A DNA stretch of 60,000 nucleotides. It comes from Adiantum capillus-veneris (Eukaryota; Streptophyta; Polypodiopsida; Polypodiales; Pteridaceae). The DNA lies in assembly GCA_014529385.2 (NCBI GenBank), contig CM043944.1:176176740-176236739 (forward strand). Reading direction: 5' to 3'. Positions 1 to 10,600 of the stretch are shown in pieces. Under the pieces are notes generated by a model that was not told the origin of the DNA, searched no databases, and saw only the letters and a program-made list of their open reading frames with translations. The position numbers were made by a program, and so were the translations under genes. Positions within the stretch are counted from its first letter, which is position 1. Every line of letters begins with the position of its first letter.

Positions 1-1702
1 TCTTCGGAGAGATCTTACGAGATTTTCACCGAACACTTGGAACACTTGAACCTGAACAACAGAGAAAATATGGCAGCAAGATCATCAAACCCTTCCGCCA
101 CAATGAAGCTATTGTTCATAAAATACCAGTACGACAATGAGCAAGGTGCCAAGATCTACAAAGATGGAATGGACCGCTATTGTGTAAAGATAGAGGAGAG
201 ACCTAGTGAGTTCAAGGACTTAGTGCATGTGAGCTATAGCGGAGATAGATATCTAGATGACGAGGGTACCATGTACTTGGTAGTCCTAAACCCTAACATT
301 GTGGACAAGTGGGGATTGATGGGCACCAAAGCCAAAGTAGATGAAGAACTTGAGGAGAAAGCACCAATAATGAACTTCCCTGATGCGAGGTTAAGAAGAG
401 AGAATGAAACTACAAGGATCAACACTGATAACATCTATGTGGGGCTATACAAATATAATAATGGGGAGCAAGATCTCTATTATAGATGTGAAGAACCCTA
501 CACCGGAGAGTTGACAGACCAAAAAAGACTTTATGTCTTTACCTACACAGAGGGATCGGAAGTGAAAATTGCTGCTTACGACAAGTATGGGAGGCAATAC
601 TCAACAATGGGCAAGAAAGAATTAGAAGGATATACATACTTTGGGGGACCACTACATCAGTATTATCTTACTTCTAGCTCACAAAGACCAGCACCAACAA
701 ATGGAGTGCAAAACCCAATGACGATAGGAGGACAAAGAACTCAGGCTGCTGACTCTTTCAGTCAACCTCAGTACTCGAAGCCCGGACTAATGGGATCATT
801 ACATTCCAGAGAGCCAATGGATACGAATCGAGGTAGTGCAGTTCCAATCCCCACATATACCACTCTAGGTCCAAGGTTCGAAGCTGAACCATCACATTTA
901 CCTCCTAGTAGTAGATTCAGGGTAGGGGAACCGACAAGGGTAACCCATGAAGTCCATGATGCTAGAGAAAGCCTTAGCCGGGACACAGGAGCAATGAGAT
1001 TGGTAGCAGACCATAGACGTATGAGACCATCTCAAGTAGCGAAGTGTATGCCAAAGAAGTATGGTGGTTCAGGAGATCCGTATGCACATGTGTCACTCTT
1101 TAAGCAAGTCTTAAGAGCTGAGCAGATAACAGATTTCCATACACAATACGAGGGATTTGGTCTTACTCTAGAAGGTACGGCATTGACATGGTTTCAACCA
1201 TTGAACATAGGGGGATTCCATGACATTGATCATTTGCTAAGAGAGTTTGCTGAGGAATTCTCAAAACGAGGGATTAAGCACAATACGGTCTCACAAATAT
1301 ATGCTTTTAAACAGAGAGAACACGAAAAAGTGAAGGAAGCTTCACTTCCCTTCAAACAATACATTGAGAGATGTCCAATACGTGAACGACCACAAGATGA
1401 CAGACTATCTGTTCTCTTTATTGAGGGACTGAGAAACGACACTCTCAAGAAGGACTTGCACTTGAAAGCTTGTACAAGTTTCGAGCAAGTAACGAGAGAG
1501 GCATTGTACTTAGTGGATAACTGTACAGTTTATGGAGAGGTGTCAGCGGATACAGATTTTGCATCCAGTAGCTCCTCCTTCGTAGCGAGCGATACTACCA
1601 CTAAAAAGAATGTTCAAACAACAACCATGCCAAATGTAGAGCAAATGATAGAAGATGCTCTAAAAAGGATGGCACCATACCAAAAACCATTGCCAAAAAC
1701 AC
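1..1702 (+). pseudogene. A1 gag, 5' part (interrupted by B)
   Basis: This is the N-terminal and central part of the A-family Gag; codons are in frame from position 1. It contains the unrecognised N-terminal domain (about 103-675) and the retrotransposon Gag capsid-like domain (about 1047-1515, around the stretch MPKKYGGSGDPYAHVS and the later RLSVLFIEGLRND). It is cut after the codons for PKT by the LTR of B at 1703. The reading frame runs on into B's LTR to a stop at 1797, but that tail is an artefact of the insertion. The gag resumes at 35286. Gag assembles the cytoplasmic virus-like particle. The sequence is nearly identical to A2 5711-7397. Confidence 0.93.
1698..1702. repeat. Target-site duplication of B, left copy (AACAC)
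   Basis: AACAC directly precedes B's LTR at 1703 and is repeated at 35281-35285 directly after B's other LTR. The 5-bp length is typical for LTR-retrotransposon integrases. It shows that 1703-35280 entered A1 as one unit. Confidence 0.97.
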
Positions 1703-1966
1703 TGTGCGCTCCTTGCCGCACTGTCGAAGCAAGGGACTTGCCAATACACCGTGTGCGAGCCACAAACGGCTCCAAGCACACAACAAGCCTAAACTAGCAA
1801 GCTCAAGAGAACAAAGGGTGTGTCACTCACCGCTCTACGCTCGCCTTTGTGGTGGATTCCTCGCCGCGATGAAGAAGAAGCTGCAGTCGTGCCGTGCTCA
1901 ACCGCTTCGCCGCCATCGTGCCTTCGTAATGCTCGATCGCACACAAACTCTCCCTCTCTCTCTCTC

Positions 1967-2005
<39 letters not shown>

Positions 2006-2298
2006 AGGAGGTGAAGAAGAAGAAGAAGATGGAGATGGAGATGGAGCAAGAGCACTCTTCTATTGCACAAATGAGAGAATGAGTAAAAATTAGGTTTAGT
2101 TGGCTTTTATAGGAGCTCACCCCATTCACACTTGGGCGCCCATGCTTAGCCAACTAACCCTAGCATGTTCGTGTTAAAGTGCGCCTCTCATCAGCGATCA
2201 CTCTACCTTTCCCTATTGGTCCGACAAGCCCGGTACCTGACTCTAAATAATACAACGTTTATAGATCATAGGGTGTCCGTGTGCCGTGAGGGTTAACA
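1703..2298 (-). repeat. B 3' LTR (left copy on + strand)
   Basis: 596 bp, matching 34683-35280 with about eight substitutions and microsatellite length changes. On the minus strand the LTR begins TGTTAACC and ends GCGCACA. It holds a CT/GA and an AC/GT microsatellite (about 1950-2005), which produce spurious serine/leucine-rich frames. A TATA-like box is on the minus strand at 2104-2112. Confidence 0.95.
2104..2112 (-). promoter_or_regulatory. TATA-like box in B LTR
   Basis: The minus strand reads CTATAAAAG here, about 190 bp into the LTR, which suits a U3 core promoter. The same box is in the other B LTR at 35086-35094. Confidence 0.6.
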
Positions 2299-2310
2299 TG
2301 CCCCCCTTCC
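2299..2310 (-). promoter_or_regulatory. B terminal polypurine tract
   Basis: The minus strand reads GGAAGGGGGGCA directly against the 3' LTR, the position expected for the plus-strand DNA primer. A near copy with matching upstream bases lies just after B's stop codon at 28658-28671. Confidence 0.85.
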
Positions 2311-3198
2311 TGATGTAGATTCCGTCCTCGGAAGCTATTGAGTTGAAGATGGTTCGTCGAGGTGGAAGAGCATTTGAGATGAATGTCCTTAGCCTTCTTC
2401 AGTCACTGCAAAATCAAACAACATTGGCACAGTAATTGCATTCTCTTAAAAAGCATATGCAGTTTTAGGTAGATAAATTGATTGGAAAAAGAATTTCAAA
2501 CAATTTGTTAGCAATGAACATTAAATTGCAATGTAATCAAATGCATAAACAGATGTAAAGGTAGAAAATTAAACAAGTCTGGGGTCGCTAATTTAACGGT
2601 CGAAAGGCACTAGAGATCGAATATTAATGCCATGGGTAAGCTTCTTAATTTTCTGTGGTCAATTAAGTTGTTTAATCGCGAGAGCCAAGTATTCATGTTC
2701 GAGGGCTGACTAGAGGCTATATCTAGAAAACCTTGTAGTTAAGCTACCATAAAAGGAATTTCTCATGAAATCATCGCCTGACTGATTACTTTTTCTTTGA
2801 CCCCCCAAAGTCTTTTCACACTGATTCAATTATGATGTGTGTGCTTATTTTGTATGCCTTGGGTTTTTTTGCTTTTCAAGGAAAAGCGCCCACATTGGGA
2901 ACCTCTAGGGCTCTAGTACCATAGGCAATACATGTGAGTGAAGTACCAAATCAAGCTGAGATTTCTCTTCCAGCTTAAAATTTTACATTGTGGCACTTTG
3001 ATTTTTTGTTTGTTCATTTTCAGCATTTTAATTTTGTAACTTTGGGGGGTCATATAACACTGTTACCCTCCCCAGGCTCATCACATTAGTAAACTCCCTT
3101 TATAATACTTAAGCTAAAGTCACTAGGGTTAAGCCCACTAGAAAGCCCTAGTACATTTCACACAATGCTGCCTAAATCGGATTAAGAACCTAAGTAAC
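2311..3198 (-). other. B 3' noncoding region, distal part
   Basis: AT-rich sequence between the A2 insertion and B's polypurine tract. It continues across A2 at 27973. I see no coding frame, RT or integrase motif, or RNA gene in it. Confidence 0.7.
3194..3198. repeat. Target-site duplication of A2, left copy (GTAAC)
   Basis: GTAAC precedes A2's 5' LTR at 3199 and recurs at 27968-27972 directly after its 3' LTR. A2 therefore inserted into B's 3' noncoding region. Confidence 0.97.
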
Positions 3199-4137
3199 TG
3201 TTGAGCCAGCAGAGGATCACAACCACATTTTTTTGCTCACACCCATCATTTTGTAACCATTGATTGTAATAAATGTCTTTCCGACATTAATTTTGATTTG
3301 AGCCATTCATTAAGTAACGGGACTCAATTGAGTTTCCAGCCTATAATCCCGACGTAATTTCACCTGCTGATGTAAATAATTAGAGATGTTCTCACCTCCA
3401 AGGCTGAGGTATATAAGCCAAAGTTTTGTAACCTAAAGGGGGATTCAATTATTAATCAAAGTGAGTTTTGAGCGCCGTGACTGTGTCTGAGAGAGAGAGA
3501 GAGAGAGAGAGTCTTATCTTCTTGCTACGCGAGCTACGGGGCCGCCATTGGAGAAGCGACACCGCCATTGTGTTAGCAACGGTGAGAGCTACGCACAGAT
3601 ACCAAGAGTGCGCGCTATCGGCTTCTACGTGTGGTAAGTTCCTACGAGCTTCGGTGTGAGTTTTCTTCCAACTCGTGTGTCGGAATAGAGTGTGCAGCAT
3701 ATCTATAGAACCACAACGAGTAGAGCTACACATTCGTACCATCGGGGTCAAGTTTCGGTCACCTGTATTTTTCGGCCTGTCTTCATACGCGTTTACCGCA
3801 CGGAGTGGTTATAGGTTGATTTTGCAGTTCAAGTCTTTAGGGTGTTGTTCTTACCTAGTGTATAGACTTCCCCTTGAGTTTGAGATCGATTCGATGATTC
3901 TAGATCTTGTTTCGTATAGCATTCGTTCGTAGTACGGATTTCAGTCACTTGCGTATTTTAGAACTTAGATTTGATTTCCTTAGTAGTGATTGTCATTAGA
4001 AGGTCGAGTAGGTGATTTGACACCCACCTAGTTGTTTCCATGCGCCTGCGGGTCAAGCTTCGTCCTCGTCTGACAAATTCTGTTGTTGGTTGAGTTCTCG
4101 CTATTTAGCTTCCGCTAGCGGCGTAACCGCCTTAACA
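3199..4137 (+). repeat. A2 5' LTR
   Basis: 939 bp, from TGTTGAGCC to CCTTAACA, matching 27027-27967. It carries a TATA box (3410-3417), a GA microsatellite just downstream (about 3488-3511) and a 3' part rich in CG dinucleotides. Only three substitutions separate it from the 3' LTR. Confidence 0.97.
3410..3417 (+). promoter_or_regulatory. TATA box in A2 5' LTR
   Basis: TATATAAG lies 211 bp into the LTR and is conserved at 27238-27245 and 47073-47080. Transcription should start a few tens of bases downstream, before the GA repeat. Confidence 0.7.
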
Positions 4138-4139
4138 TT

Positions 4140-4157
4140 TGGCGCCGCTGCCGGGGA
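4140..4157 (+). promoter_or_regulatory. A2 primer binding site (tRNA-Asp type)
   Basis: TGGCGCCGCTGCCGGGGA lies 2 bp after the LTR. As I recall plant tRNA-Asp, it is complementary to the 3' end with one mismatch. This primer is characteristic of Athila-type plant elements. B uses the same site. Confidence 0.9.
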
Positions 4158-5566
4158 CGAGAGCCCTAAGTAGGTGACCTTAGACTAATCCTACGAGGTG
4201 AGTCGTATAAACTACTTTGTATACTTTAGTTGGAAAAGATCTAGGAGTGGTGGACTCCGAAGGTCTCGAGAGATACTAGGAAGTGGGGTATTCCTGGGTC
4301 TTCTGTGTTGACAGTATTTTTAGTTTAGCTTAGATTAGATTGTTTTTTATGGTGTTTAAGTGGTTGTTGACATAAAAAGCATTTGCTACTCCTTGTGTGG
4401 TAGTAAATCTCTTTATATTTTCAATTGCAAAAAATCCATTTTATGATTAGAAGTAGCTTAGGTAGGGCCTGATTTGATCCTGATCTAGAGCTATCAATTG
4501 GTGTTCTATTTGCTTGATGTGTTTGATTGCATGTTAGATCACTGAAAAAGTCTCTTTGGTAGTGAAATATGCAATAAACAAAGTTCAGAAAAATTTTCTG
4601 TGTAACTGATTGTTGCTGAGCACTTAAAAGAGCTATTGGAAGAGTTCTGTGCTGAAAAACTGGAAATCTGCAACTTTAGACATCATACGCGTATGATGTT
4701 TTAGAACCTAAACAGAGACTAAAATTGAAAATTTGACATTGCCAGAGTGTTTAGAAAGGGGGTTTTACCCTAAGATCAACTTAAAACAAGGGCATTAACA
4801 CTCAAAGAAACCCAAAAAAGACAAGTCGGAGTCCAAGAAACGCAAAGAATAGGAAATTTTGGATTCAGATCTTGTTTTTACATTCAAACCTGACAAAAAC
4901 ACTTGAAACTTAATTATAAACATTGGAGAAGGCTTAAAACCAAAAATAGTCAAAATCTGGGAAAAAAGACATCATACGTGTATAATGTCTTTTGGCACAT
5001 CCACTACTTATTTTTGAAATCTGACCTGACAAGATTGTTACAAACACTGTTGGAAGCATAAATATCAAGTTTGGACCCAAATTGATGAAAAAGACATCAT
5101 ACGCGTATGATGTCTTTGACCTAATTTTGGACATATTTTGATACTTTGCTAACACAGATCCATTGTAATAGCTGTCTAGAGGTTATATTTCAAGTTTCAT
5201 CCCATTTGGATCACAATTGACCCAAAGAACAAGTCAAAAGCAGAAAATTGCCAAGAAAAGCCTAAACTAGCCATAACTTGCTCAAACAGAGTGCAAACTG
5301 AATTTTGTGAGTGAACAGAGCATAAAGGGGCCACTGAGAGTGAGCATAACCAAAATAGTCAAAATCTGTGAAAAAAGACATCATACGCGTATAATGTCTT
5401 TTTCAGCATAACAGTAACAAAATTCTCACTTGATGAAACAGAAGTTGTCCCACTGACAAGATTAAACAATTGACAAAGAATCAATCAGTTTGGATCAATT
5501 CTGACCACAAAAACCTGGGAAAACAAATTGCCAAGACGGAAAAGTTACAATCCTTTAGGGGAATTG
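4158..5566 (+). other. A2 leader between primer site and gag
   Basis: 1.4 kb untranslated leader. No long frame is credible here. It carries four copies of the 22-bp palindrome in a degenerate repeat context, and this context matches the spacer before ORF3. Confidence 0.8.
4679..5398 (+). repeat. Palindrome array 1 in A2 leader (4 copies)
   Basis: Four copies of a 22-bp palindrome with half-site GACATCATACG followed by its reverse complement lie at 4679-4700, 4968-4989, 5093-5114 and 5377-5398. The copy at 5093 is perfect; the others have one or two changes. Start-to-start spacings are 289, 125 and 284 bp. Flanks are partly alike: AAAATAGTCAAAATCTG precedes two copies and TTGATGAAAAA precedes another. 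The motif could form a hairpin in RNA or be a symmetric protein site. Its function is unknown. Confidence 0.9.
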
Positions 5567-7397
5567 ATGAATTTGAGATCGGGCAGGAATCTCCGGAATA
5601 ATCAACCAAAACAAGGGGAACCAGCAAGTGTCATATCAACCGAGGGGAGTGTAAACCAAAGTTGGGTGCAACCATTAGAGCCGATCTTTGAAGGAAGTGT
5701 CTCTGATACTTCTTCGGAGAGATCTTACGAGATTTTCACCGAAAACTTGGAACACTTGAACCTGAACAACAGAGAAAATATGGCAGCAGGATCATCAAAC
5801 CCTTCCGCCACCATGAAGCTATTGTTCATAAAATACCAGTACGACAATGAGCAAGGGGCCAAGATCTACAAAGATGGAATGGACCGCTATTGTGTAAAGA
5901 TAGAAGATAGACCTAGTGAGTTCAAGGACTTAGTGCCTGTGAGCTATAGCGGAGATAGATTTCTAGATGACGAGGGTACCATGTACTTGGTAGTCCTAAA
6001 CCCTAACATTGTGGACAAGTGGGGATTGATGGGCACCAAAGCCAAAATAGATGAAGAACTCGAGGAGAAAGCACCAATAATGAACTTCCCTAATGCGAGG
6101 TTAAGAAGAGAGAATGAAACTACAAGGATCAACACTGATAACATCTATGTGGGGCTGTACAAATATAATAATGGGGAGCAAGATCTCTATTATAGATGTG
6201 AAGAACCCTACACCAGAGAGTTGACAGACCAAAAAAGACTCTATGTCTTTACCTACACAGAGGGATCGGAAGTGAAAATTGCCGCTTACGATAAGTATGG
6301 CAGGCAATACTCAACAATGGGCAAGAAAGAATTAGAAGGATATACATACTTTGGGGGACCACTACATCAGTATTATGTTACTTCTAGCTCACATAGACCT
6401 GCACCAACAAATGGAGTGCAAAACTCAATGACAACAGGAGGACAAAGAACTCAGGTTGCTGACTCTTTCAGTCAACCTTGGGACTCGAAGCTCGAACCAA
6501 TGGGATCATTACATTCCAGAGAGTCAATGGAGACGAATCGAGGTAGTGCTGTTCCAATCCCCACCTATACCACTCCAGGTCCAAGGTTTGAAGCGGAACC
6601 ATCACATTTACCTCCCAGTAGTAGATTCAGGGTAGGGGAACCGACAAGGGTAACCCATGAAGTCCATGGTGCTAGAGAAAGCTTTAGCCGAGACACAGGA
6701 GCAATGAGATTGGTAGCAGATCATAGACGTATGAGACCATCTCAAGTAGCCAAGTGTATGCCCAAGAAGTATGGTGGTTCAAGAGATCCGTATGCACATG
6801 TGTCACTCTTTAAGCAAGTTTTAAGAGCTGAGCAGATAACAGATTTGCATACACAATACGAGGGATTTGGTCTTACTCTAGAAGGTACCGCATTGACATG
6901 GTTTCAACCAATGAACATTGGGGGATTCCATGACATTGACCATTTGCTAAGAGAGTTTGCTGAGGAATTCTCAAAACGAGGGATTAAGCACAATACGGTC
7001 TCACAAATATATGCTTTTAAACAGAGAGAACATGAAAAAGTGAAGGAAGCGTCACTTCGCTTCAAACAATACATTGAGAGATGTCCAGTACGTGAACGAC
7101 CACAAGATGACAGACTATCTGTTCTCTTTATTGAGGGACTGAGGAACGACACTCTCAAGAAGGACTTGCACTTGAAAGCTTGTACAAGTTTCGAGCAAGT
7201 AATGAGAGAGGCATTGTACTTAGTGGATAACTGTACGGTTTATGGAGAGGTGTCAGCGGATACAGATTTTGCATCCAGTAGCTCCTCCTCCGTAGCGAGC
7301 GAGACTACCACTAAAAAGAATGTTCAAACAACAACCATGCCAAATGTAGAGCAAATGATAGAAGATGCTCTAAAAAGGATGGCACCATACCAAAAAC
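5567..7397 (+). pseudogene. A2 gag, 5' part (interrupted by C)
   Basis: I start the gene at the ATG at 5567 because it gives MNLRSGRNL, matching MHLRSGRVL at the start of B's Gag. The open frame extends upstream to 5528 but only from a TTG. Residues about 83-273 form a conserved N-terminal domain I do not recognise (starting KLLFIKYQYDNEQG). A low-complexity linker follows, then the Gag capsid-like domain at about 397-553. The frame is cut at YQK by element C; ignoring C it continues at 13129 and the whole Gag is 1140 codons. Gag packages the element's RNA in cytoplasmic particles. The long N-terminal extension is unusual. Confidence 0.92.
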
Positions 7398-7627
7398 TGT
7401 AGAGTGCGCAGGTGATGGAGAAGGTAGGAAAGAAGACTACGCACACACACCAACACAAATCGAGACACACACACACAATCGTTACCCTGTAGCAGCCATT
7501 CAACGAGCTGCTCTTCTCTTCTTCTTCTTTTGAATTATTATCCAAAGTATATTTACAACATAGTATAGTCAGTGTCCAGCCGCCCATAGCACAATAGGCA
7601 TATTCTTTAACATCATATTCTTTAACA
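7398..7627 (-). repeat. C 3' LTR (left copy)
   Basis: 230 bp from TGTAGAG to TTTAACA on the + strand, identical to 12894-13123 except for two transitions. The stop codon of C's polyprotein lies inside it. Confidence 0.97.
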
Positions 7628-10600
7628 CTCCCCCTCAAGCTCAGAGTGAGCTTGCATATGATGGATTCCCAATGCTTCACGAAAGTAGCAAAACTTCTCC
7701 TTTCCAAGAGCTTTTGTGAATATATCCGCAACTTGATCATTTGTCTTCACATACACCAAATCAATCTCATTTGCCAAAACTTTTTCTCTAATGAAGTGAT
7801 AATGTACCTCAATGTGTTTAGTGCGAGCATGGTAGACTGGATTCTTTGCCAACATGATGCTGCTAATATTGTCACAATATATAATGACAGTGTCAAGATA
7901 GTCAAAACCAAATTCTACCATAAGTACTCTCAACCATGACTCTTCACATGCTGCCAAAGCTGCTCCACGATATTCAGCTTCTGTACTTGATAATGCTACA
8001 GTTGATTGCTTCTTGCTACTCCAACTTATCATACCATTGCCAATGGAAAATGCATAACCACTTGTAGATCTTCTATCCATAAAATCTCCTGCCCAATCTG
8101 CATCTGTGTAACCATAAAGACAAAGCTTCCCATTCTTTTCATAAAACATTCCATAACTGACAGTGGCTTTCACATATCTCATAATCCGTCTCACTGCATC
8201 AAGATGACTTTTACATGGCTTTTGCATGAATTGACTCACAACACCCACTGCATAACTCAAATCTGGCCTTGTTATTGTCAAGTAAATAAGGCTTCCAACC
8301 ATCTTGCGATACATAGTGACATCCTCAATGTAATGTCCATCATCAAACAACTTCACATTTTGATCAAGAGGTGTATCAACCGGTTTGCATGCTGTCATTC
8401 CATACTTCTCAAGCATATCCAATGCATATTGTCTTTGTATCATCCAAATTCCTGATAAAGTATTGACAATTTCAATTCCCAAGAAATATCTCAACTCACC
8501 AAGGTCCTTCATGTTGAATTCTCTCAACAAACTCTTCTTGACATGCAAAATTTGCTCAGCATGATTTCCAGTGAGAATCAAGTCATCAACATAGATAACA
8601 ATAACGACGATCTCTCCATCAACATGCTTCAAAAATAATGAGTGATCAGCAGTAGATTGTTTAAATCCAATCTTCTTCAAGAATCTGGTTATCTTTTCAC
8701 ACCAAGCTCTAGATGCTTGCTTCAAACCATACAATGCTTTCTTCAACTTACACACATAATATGGAAACTCTGGATGTTGATAACCCTCTGGCTGTATCAT
8801 ATAAACTTCTTCTTCCAAGTCACCATTCAAGAATGCATTATCTACATCCATTTGCAGTAACTTCCAACCGAACATACTTGCCATTGCTATCACCAATCTG
8901 ACTGTTGTCATCTTTGCAACTGGACTAAATGTCTCATCATAATCAAGACCTTTTGTTTGTGCATAACCTTTAGCAACAAGCCTCGCTTTGTATCTTTCCA
9001 CACTACCATCTGACTTGCACTTGACTTTGTATACCCATTTTGAACCAATTGCTTTCTTTCCACTTGGCAAGCGAACCAAATCCCAAGTGTCATTCTTCAC
9101 AAGAGCATCCATCTCATCATCCATAGCTGACTCCCATTCTGATTTTCCAATTGCCTCTTGAAAACATGTAGGCTCTTTATGTTGCACACGTGAAACCATG
9201 TATGCATAATGTGTACGCATGTAACCGTTGTATGTCAATCTATCAACTGGATAACGTACCCTCTCTGATCTTCTCAACTGTGGTGCACTCTTCTCTTCAA
9301 CTCTTGCATATGGGGGTACATATTTCTCAATATGCTTACTACCAGGTGTCCTCAAATGTGGTAAATCATGCTCTTCATCGAGGCTTTCATCTCCAGAACT
9401 CTCTTCAACCACTTTCTTCTTGCCTTTCTCGTCTTGCTTCTTATCTCGCAAACGACCACTCCATGGGTTGACACTTCCTGTACTCTCCTCCGCCATATGT
9501 GGTCCTGAAATAGTTCTTGTTGATGGTCCTGGCTTATCAACAACATGACGCACATTCTCTTGCTCTTCATACTCATCTTCTATCATCACTGGCTTTGGTT
9601 TATACCATGGTTCATGCTCACAAAATCTGACATCTCTACTGACATAAACTTGTCTTGTCGTAGGATCATAGCACTTGTAACCTTTCTTTTCAACTGGGTA
9701 GCCCAAGAATATACACTTCACTGCCTTTGGCTCCATCTTCTTTCTTGCTTCATTTGGTACATGAACATAGCAAACACATCCAAAAACTTTCATGTAGGAA
9801 ACTGTTGGCTTGATCCCATAAAGTCTCTCATAAGGTGAAATTTCATGAATGGCAGCTGTTGGTGTTCGATTCATAATGTGTACTGCTGTATGAACTGCTT
9901 CAGCCCAATATGTTAATGGCATATTCATCTCATTCATCATGGCTCTTGCAATCTCTGCTATGACTCTATTCTTTCTCTCAGCAACTCCATTTTGTTGTGG
10001 TGTGTATCTGCAAGTAATCTGTCTTCTTATGCCTTGTTCACGTAAGTAATCATCAAAACTGTGTGACATGTACTCTCCCCCTCCATCTGTACGTAGGCAT
10101 TTAATTTGACAACCATTCTCTTTCTCAACCATAACTTTGAACTCCAAAAATACCTCAAATGCCTCTGACTTTGCCTTTAGAAAGTAAACCCATGTCATTC
10201 TGCTGTAATCATCCGTAAATGTGATAAAATATCGACAACCATTTGGTGTAGCATGATCACAAGGTCCCCAAATATCTGAATGAACAATTTCCAAAGGACT
10301 CTGGCTAATTCTCCCCCTCTTTGGAAATGGTAAACGAGATTGCTTTCCAAATTGACAAGCTTCACAAACATGATCAAAATTCAATCTGCCAAACTTTGGT
10401 AATCCACGTACAATTTGATTTGATTGCATATGCTTTAATCTTCTAAAATTGACATGACCGATTCTCTTATGCCATAAATTTGCCCAATCATCTTGAGTGG
10501 CTGATTTGTTTGCATACATACCACTGTGTAAACATGGATCTCCAGCTTCCAATGAGAACAAGCGGCCTTTCTTTCTTCCACGTGCCAATATCTTGCCTGG

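Noticed and set aside
37-1797. 586-codon frame read as a complete protein
   Set aside because: Its start is set by the window edge and its last 30 or so codons lie in B's LTR. It is a truncated gag.
1789-2093. Serine/leucine-rich small proteins in the B LTR (also 34800-35135 and near 3468-3751, 27273-27581, 47123-47305)
   Set aside because: These are translations of CT/GA and CA microsatellites in LTRs, on both strands, with no domain.
4679-5398. CRISPR-like array
   Set aside because: Only a few copies with spacers of about 100-265 bp in a plant retroelement; the repeat is a full palindrome in degenerate tandem units.
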